Assembly (NCBI GenBank): GCA_959600835.1
Contig: CAUGNQ010000053.1
Location: 1-14,080, forward strand
From: an uncultured Collinsella sp.
Lineage (GTDB): Bacteria; Actinomycetota; Coriobacteriia; Coriobacteriales; Coriobacteriaceae
DNA length: 14,080 nt
Direction of reading: 5' to 3'
In this document: piece after piece, positions 13,657-14,080 of the stretch
How the letters are laid out: each line of letters begins with the position of its first letter
Numbering within the stretch: the stretch's first letter is position 1
The notes under the pieces: model-generated
Databases searched by the model: none
What the model was told of the DNA's origin: nothing
The model's input: only the letters and a program-made list of their open reading frames with translations
Program-made: the position numbers and the translations under genes

Positions 13657-14080
13657 TTATGCCAAGAACTCCTTGGTGGTCGCCACGATGTTGGCGGCGT
13701 CCAGGCCGTACTTGTGCAGGAGCTCGGCACCCGGGCCGGACTCGCCGAAGGTGTCGTTGACGCCAATCTTCTTGAGCGGCGTCGGGCACTGCTCACACAG
13801 AACGTCGGCAACGGCGCTGCCCAGGCCACCGATCACGGAGTGCTCCTCGACGGTCACGACGTGACCGGTCTTGGTGGCGCTCTTGACGATCAGGTCGGCG
13901 TCGATGGGCTTGATGGTGTGCATGTTGATGACCTCGGCATCGATGCCCTCGGCAGCGAGCTGCTCGGCGGCCTCGAGGGCCTCGCCGACCATTAGGCCGC
14001 AGGCGATGATGGTGACGTCGGTGCCCTCGCGCATGACGATGCCCTTGACACGAACGGTTTTGCCGTCCCATGCTTGCAGT
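13657..14080 (-). CDS. Transketolase, C-terminal subunit (split type), partial at the window edge
   Basis: Only the last about 141 codons are inside the window. The frame stays open to base 14079. The sequence is that of the C-terminal domain of the split transketolases of anaerobes and archaea: REGTDVTIIACGLMVGEALE, INMHTIKPIDADLIVKSA, VTVEEHSVIGGLGSAVADVL and NDTFGESGPGAELLHKYGL. The complete subunit is usually about 310 residues and pairs with a separate thiamine-diphosphate-binding N-terminal subunit, probably the next gene outside. The enzyme moves two-carbon units in the non-oxidative pentose phosphate pathway. An ATG at 14034 is internal, because family-like coding continues upstream of it (AWDGKTVRVKGIV). 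Related 1-deoxyxylulose-5-phosphate synthase and 2-oxoacid dehydrogenase beta subunits share this fold, but the HTIKPID and DTFGESG phrases favour transketolase. Confidence 0.9.
   Translation of the reverse strand, partial: LQAWDGKTVRVKGIVMREGTDVTIIACGLMVGEALEAAEQLAAEGIDAEVINMHTIKPIDADLIVKSATKTGHVVTVEEHSVIGGLGSAVADVLCEQCPTPLKKIGVNDTFGESGPGAELLHKYGLDAANIVATTKEFLA

Noticed and set aside
13446..13829. Minus-strand open frame across the transketolase end and terminator
   Set aside because: It is out of frame with the transketolase and runs through the terminator hairpin, so it is a shadow.

Overview
The window looks like chromosomal core sequence of a high-GC anaerobic actinobacterium of the class Coriobacteriia, most likely Collinsella or a close relative. 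This rests on gene content, GC-rich codon use, an anaerobe-type flavin reductase/rubredoxin pair, split transketolase, and the ftsE-ftsX and rnr/smpB neighbourhoods. It is a judgement from protein sequence style, not a database match. Almost everything reads on the minus strand. Only an Nramp metal transporter and one short unknown gene read on the plus strand.

Layout by region. 1-1513 (minus): the N-terminal glutaminase part of the glutamate synthase large subunit, cut by two in-frame TAG codons just after the amidotransferase domain. 1514-2035: non-coding, holding three 80-bp tandem copies of a palindromic element and a candidate operator. 2036-3292 (plus): Nramp/MntH-type metal transporter, followed by a fourth copy of the palindrome. 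3445-4341 (minus): a flavin reductase domain protein and a 47-residue rubredoxin, which are fused into one protein in high-molecular-weight rubredoxins of other anaerobes. 4466-5843 (minus): a TPR protein overlapping smpB. 5903-6181 (minus): a tRNA-Gln(CUG)/tRNA-Glu(CUC) unit with its own promoter and terminator. 6374-8690: an accessory-looking stretch with a short unknown protein, an ArsC/Spx-fold protein, a VanZ-like membrane protein and a serine recombinase with an inverted repeat upstream. 8745-10943 (minus): RNase R. 11021-13206 (minus): ftsE-ftsX, in which FtsE carries an unusual disordered N-terminal extension of about 170 residues. 13207-13656: non-coding, with a 128-bp near-palindrome and a terminator. 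13657-14080 (minus): the C-terminal end of a split transketolase subunit.

Functional links. SmpB and RNase R are partners in trans-translation (ribosome rescue and degradation of the tagged message), and here the accessory stretch separates them. FtsEX is the membrane module that activates cell-wall hydrolases at division. The flavin reductase/rubredoxin pair would pass electrons from NAD(P)H to oxygen- or NO-reducing flavoproteins. No CRISPR array, phage structural gene, transposase or clear defence operon is present. The most unusual signals are non-coding (the 80-bp palindrome array and the 128-bp hairpin), the paired amber codons in gltB, and the long FtsE tail.
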